NCBI GenBank assembly: GCA_014379075.1 | Contig: JACMMN010000361.1 | Location: 1 to 5,412 of the forward strand | Direction of reading: 5' to 3' | Origin: Pyrinomonadaceae bacterium | GTDB taxonomy: Bacteria > Acidobacteriota > Blastocatellia > Pyrinomonadales > Pyrinomonadaceae | Length of the DNA stretch: 5,412 nucleotides | In this document: positions 4,563-5,412 of the stretch, in pieces | How the letters are laid out: every line of letters starts with the position of its first letter | How positions within the stretch are numbered: the stretch's first letter is position 1 | The notes under the pieces: generated by a model | Seen by the model: only the letters and a program-made list of their open reading frames with translations | What the model was told of the DNA's origin: nothing | Database searches by the model: none | Position numbers and translations under genes: made by a program

Positions 4563-5412
4563 ATGTATCGAAAAAACTATATTACCCTGTCCCTGACGTT
4601 TATAGCCCTTTTGACCGGATGCATATCGGCGCTGGCACAAACCGGCTCGGTACGCGGCAAAGTAGAGGTTCAGAAAGCTGACGGCAGCAAGGCCCCGGCG
4701 GCTGACGCGTTGGTGGAGTCTTATCGAACGGATGTCGACACGGGCACCGGCCCTAAAGCTAAAACCAACGCACGCGGCGAGTTCAGCTTTGCCGGCTTTC
4801 CGCAAGGCCAGACTTTTGTGTTGGCTGTCAGCGGTCCCGGTATCGGGCCGAGAATTCAACCTAATGTAAAAGCCGGACAGGAAAATATCGTTATTGTTGT
4901 TGATGAAGGCGACGGGGCACAAGCCCCTGAATCGGATGTCAGGGCCGCCGCCGCGGCGCCGCCGCCAACGGCTGTTTCCGATGCGGAACGGAAAAAACAG
5001 GAAGCGGAATTTAAAAAGAAAACAGTGGAAATCGTTGAAAAGAATAAAAAAGCCGAGAATACCAACAAGATCGTAAATGCTGTTCTAAAGGAAGGAAGCG
5101 ACGCATTCAACGCTAAGAATTACGATCTGGCGATAGCTAAATTCGATGAAGGGTACAATGCCGATCCTGATTTCGAAGGAAGCGCACCGATCCTGCTTTC
5201 AAATAAGGGCTTGGCATTGCGTGAACGCGGTGTTGCGGCCGTCGTGCAGAGTTCGTCCGGTGACGCTGCCGCCAAAGCCGCGGCTCGCGAAAAGGCCAAG
5301 GCGGATTTTACGGCTGCGATCATTGCTTTTGAGAAAGGCCTGGAAGTACTTCAGAAAGCTCCTCCAGGAGATGCTCAGGCCAAGGCCGGGATGGCGCGCG
5401 ATAAGGCCAGCA
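4563..5412 (+). CDS. Exported carboxypeptidase-regulatory-like and TPR protein, 3' end cut by window edge
   Basis: 283 residues are visible and the frame is open at the edge. The start is fixed by GGAG (4551-4554), 8 nt before the ATG. Residues 1-25 are an export signal: basic MYRKNY, then a hydrophobic core. It contains both a lipobox-like LTGC (17-20) and a signal peptidase I-like ALA-Q site (23-26), so the protein is either lipid-anchored or periplasmic/secreted. Residues 28-113 (GSVRGKVEV, KTNARGEFSFAGFPQG, then alternating beta strands) look like a carboxypeptidase-regulatory-like beta-sandwich. An Ala/Pro hinge (128-137) leads to a Lys/Glu-rich helix (140-169). Residues 172-206 fit one TPR unit (GSDAFNAKNYDLAIAKFDEG, then NADPDFEG), with a further helical pair to about 260. 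These folds usually bind sugars or proteins outside the cytoplasm; the actual partner is unknown. It is divergent from serC. Confidence 0.88.
   Translation, partial: MYRKNYITLSLTFIALLTGCISALAQTGSVRGKVEVQKADGSKAPAADALVESYRTDVDTGTGPKAKTNARGEFSFAGFPQGQTFVLAVSGPGIGPRIQPNVKAGQENIVIVVDEGDGAQAPESDVRAAAAAPPPTAVSDAERKKQEAEFKKKTVEIVEKNKKAENTNKIVNAVLKEGSDAFNAKNYDLAIAKFDEGYNADPDFEGSAPILLSNKGLALRERGVAAVVQSSSGDAAAKAAAREKAKADFTAAIIAFEKGLEVLQKAPPGDAQAKAGMARDKAS

Noticed and set aside
4494..4922. Minus-strand frame of 142 codons opposite the exported TPR gene
   Set aside because: The plus frame has a signal peptide, ribosome site and domain structure; the minus frame is its complement and has no recognisable motif.
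4925..4975. GC-rich repeat-like run in the exported protein gene
   Set aside because: It encodes a short Ala/Pro hinge; there is no regular repeat unit beyond runs of GCC and CCG codons.
1..5412. Search for tRNA-Sec, other tRNAs, CRISPR repeats, insertion sequence ends or attachment sites
   Set aside because: No cloverleaf-like element, regularly spaced repeats, terminal inverted repeats or duplicated flanks were seen by eye on either strand.

Overview
This is a chromosomal housekeeping region of a Gram-negative-type bacterium with moderate GC. The best guess is an acidobacterium of the Blastocatellia/Pyrinomonas kind. That guess rests on the small uncharacterised protein at 1407-1727, whose conserved core I recall mainly from Acidobacteria and relatives, and on the secreted carboxypeptidase-regulatory-like plus TPR protein at the right edge. 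It is an inference from remembered family distribution, not a computed placement. There are no transposases, integrases, phage genes, CRISPR repeats, tRNAs or rRNAs.

Layout from left to right. (1) 1-745, minus: tryptophan 2,3-dioxygenase (kynA), cut by the left edge and lacking only its C-terminal tail. (2) 746-1102: a 357-bp gene-free divergent regulatory region. It holds two back-to-back promoter candidates, each with a perfect TTGACA box, and a long structured leader for the next gene. (3) 1103-1321, plus: a 72-residue cold-shock-domain protein. (4) 1372-1404: a strong bidirectional intrinsic terminator shared with the convergent gene that follows. (5) 1407-1727, minus: a conserved 106-residue protein of unknown function. 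(6) 1834-3273, plus: selA, L-seryl-tRNA(Sec) selenium transferase, complete, with no visible Shine-Dalgarno sequence. (7) 3281-4366, minus: serC, phosphoserine aminotransferase, complete, ending only 7 bp from the end of selA. (8) 4563 to the right edge, plus: an exported protein with a carboxypeptidase-regulatory-like beta domain, an Ala/Pro hinge, a charged helix and TPR-like repeats, cut by the window edge.

The genes lie head-to-head or tail-to-tail throughout, so each is probably its own transcription unit and there is no operon here. Two neighbours touch the same metabolite: SerC makes the precursor of serine, and SelA converts seryl-tRNA(Sec) to selenocysteinyl-tRNA(Sec). Both are PLP enzymes, but they are transcribed convergently, so the link is only suggestive. 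The presence of selA implies that this organism makes selenoproteins; selB, selC and selD are not in the window.

I do not see a convincing undescribed system. The items most worth a second look are the long hairpin-bearing leader of the cold-shock gene, the apparently leaderless selA, the unknown protein family at 1407-1727, and the exported TPR protein.
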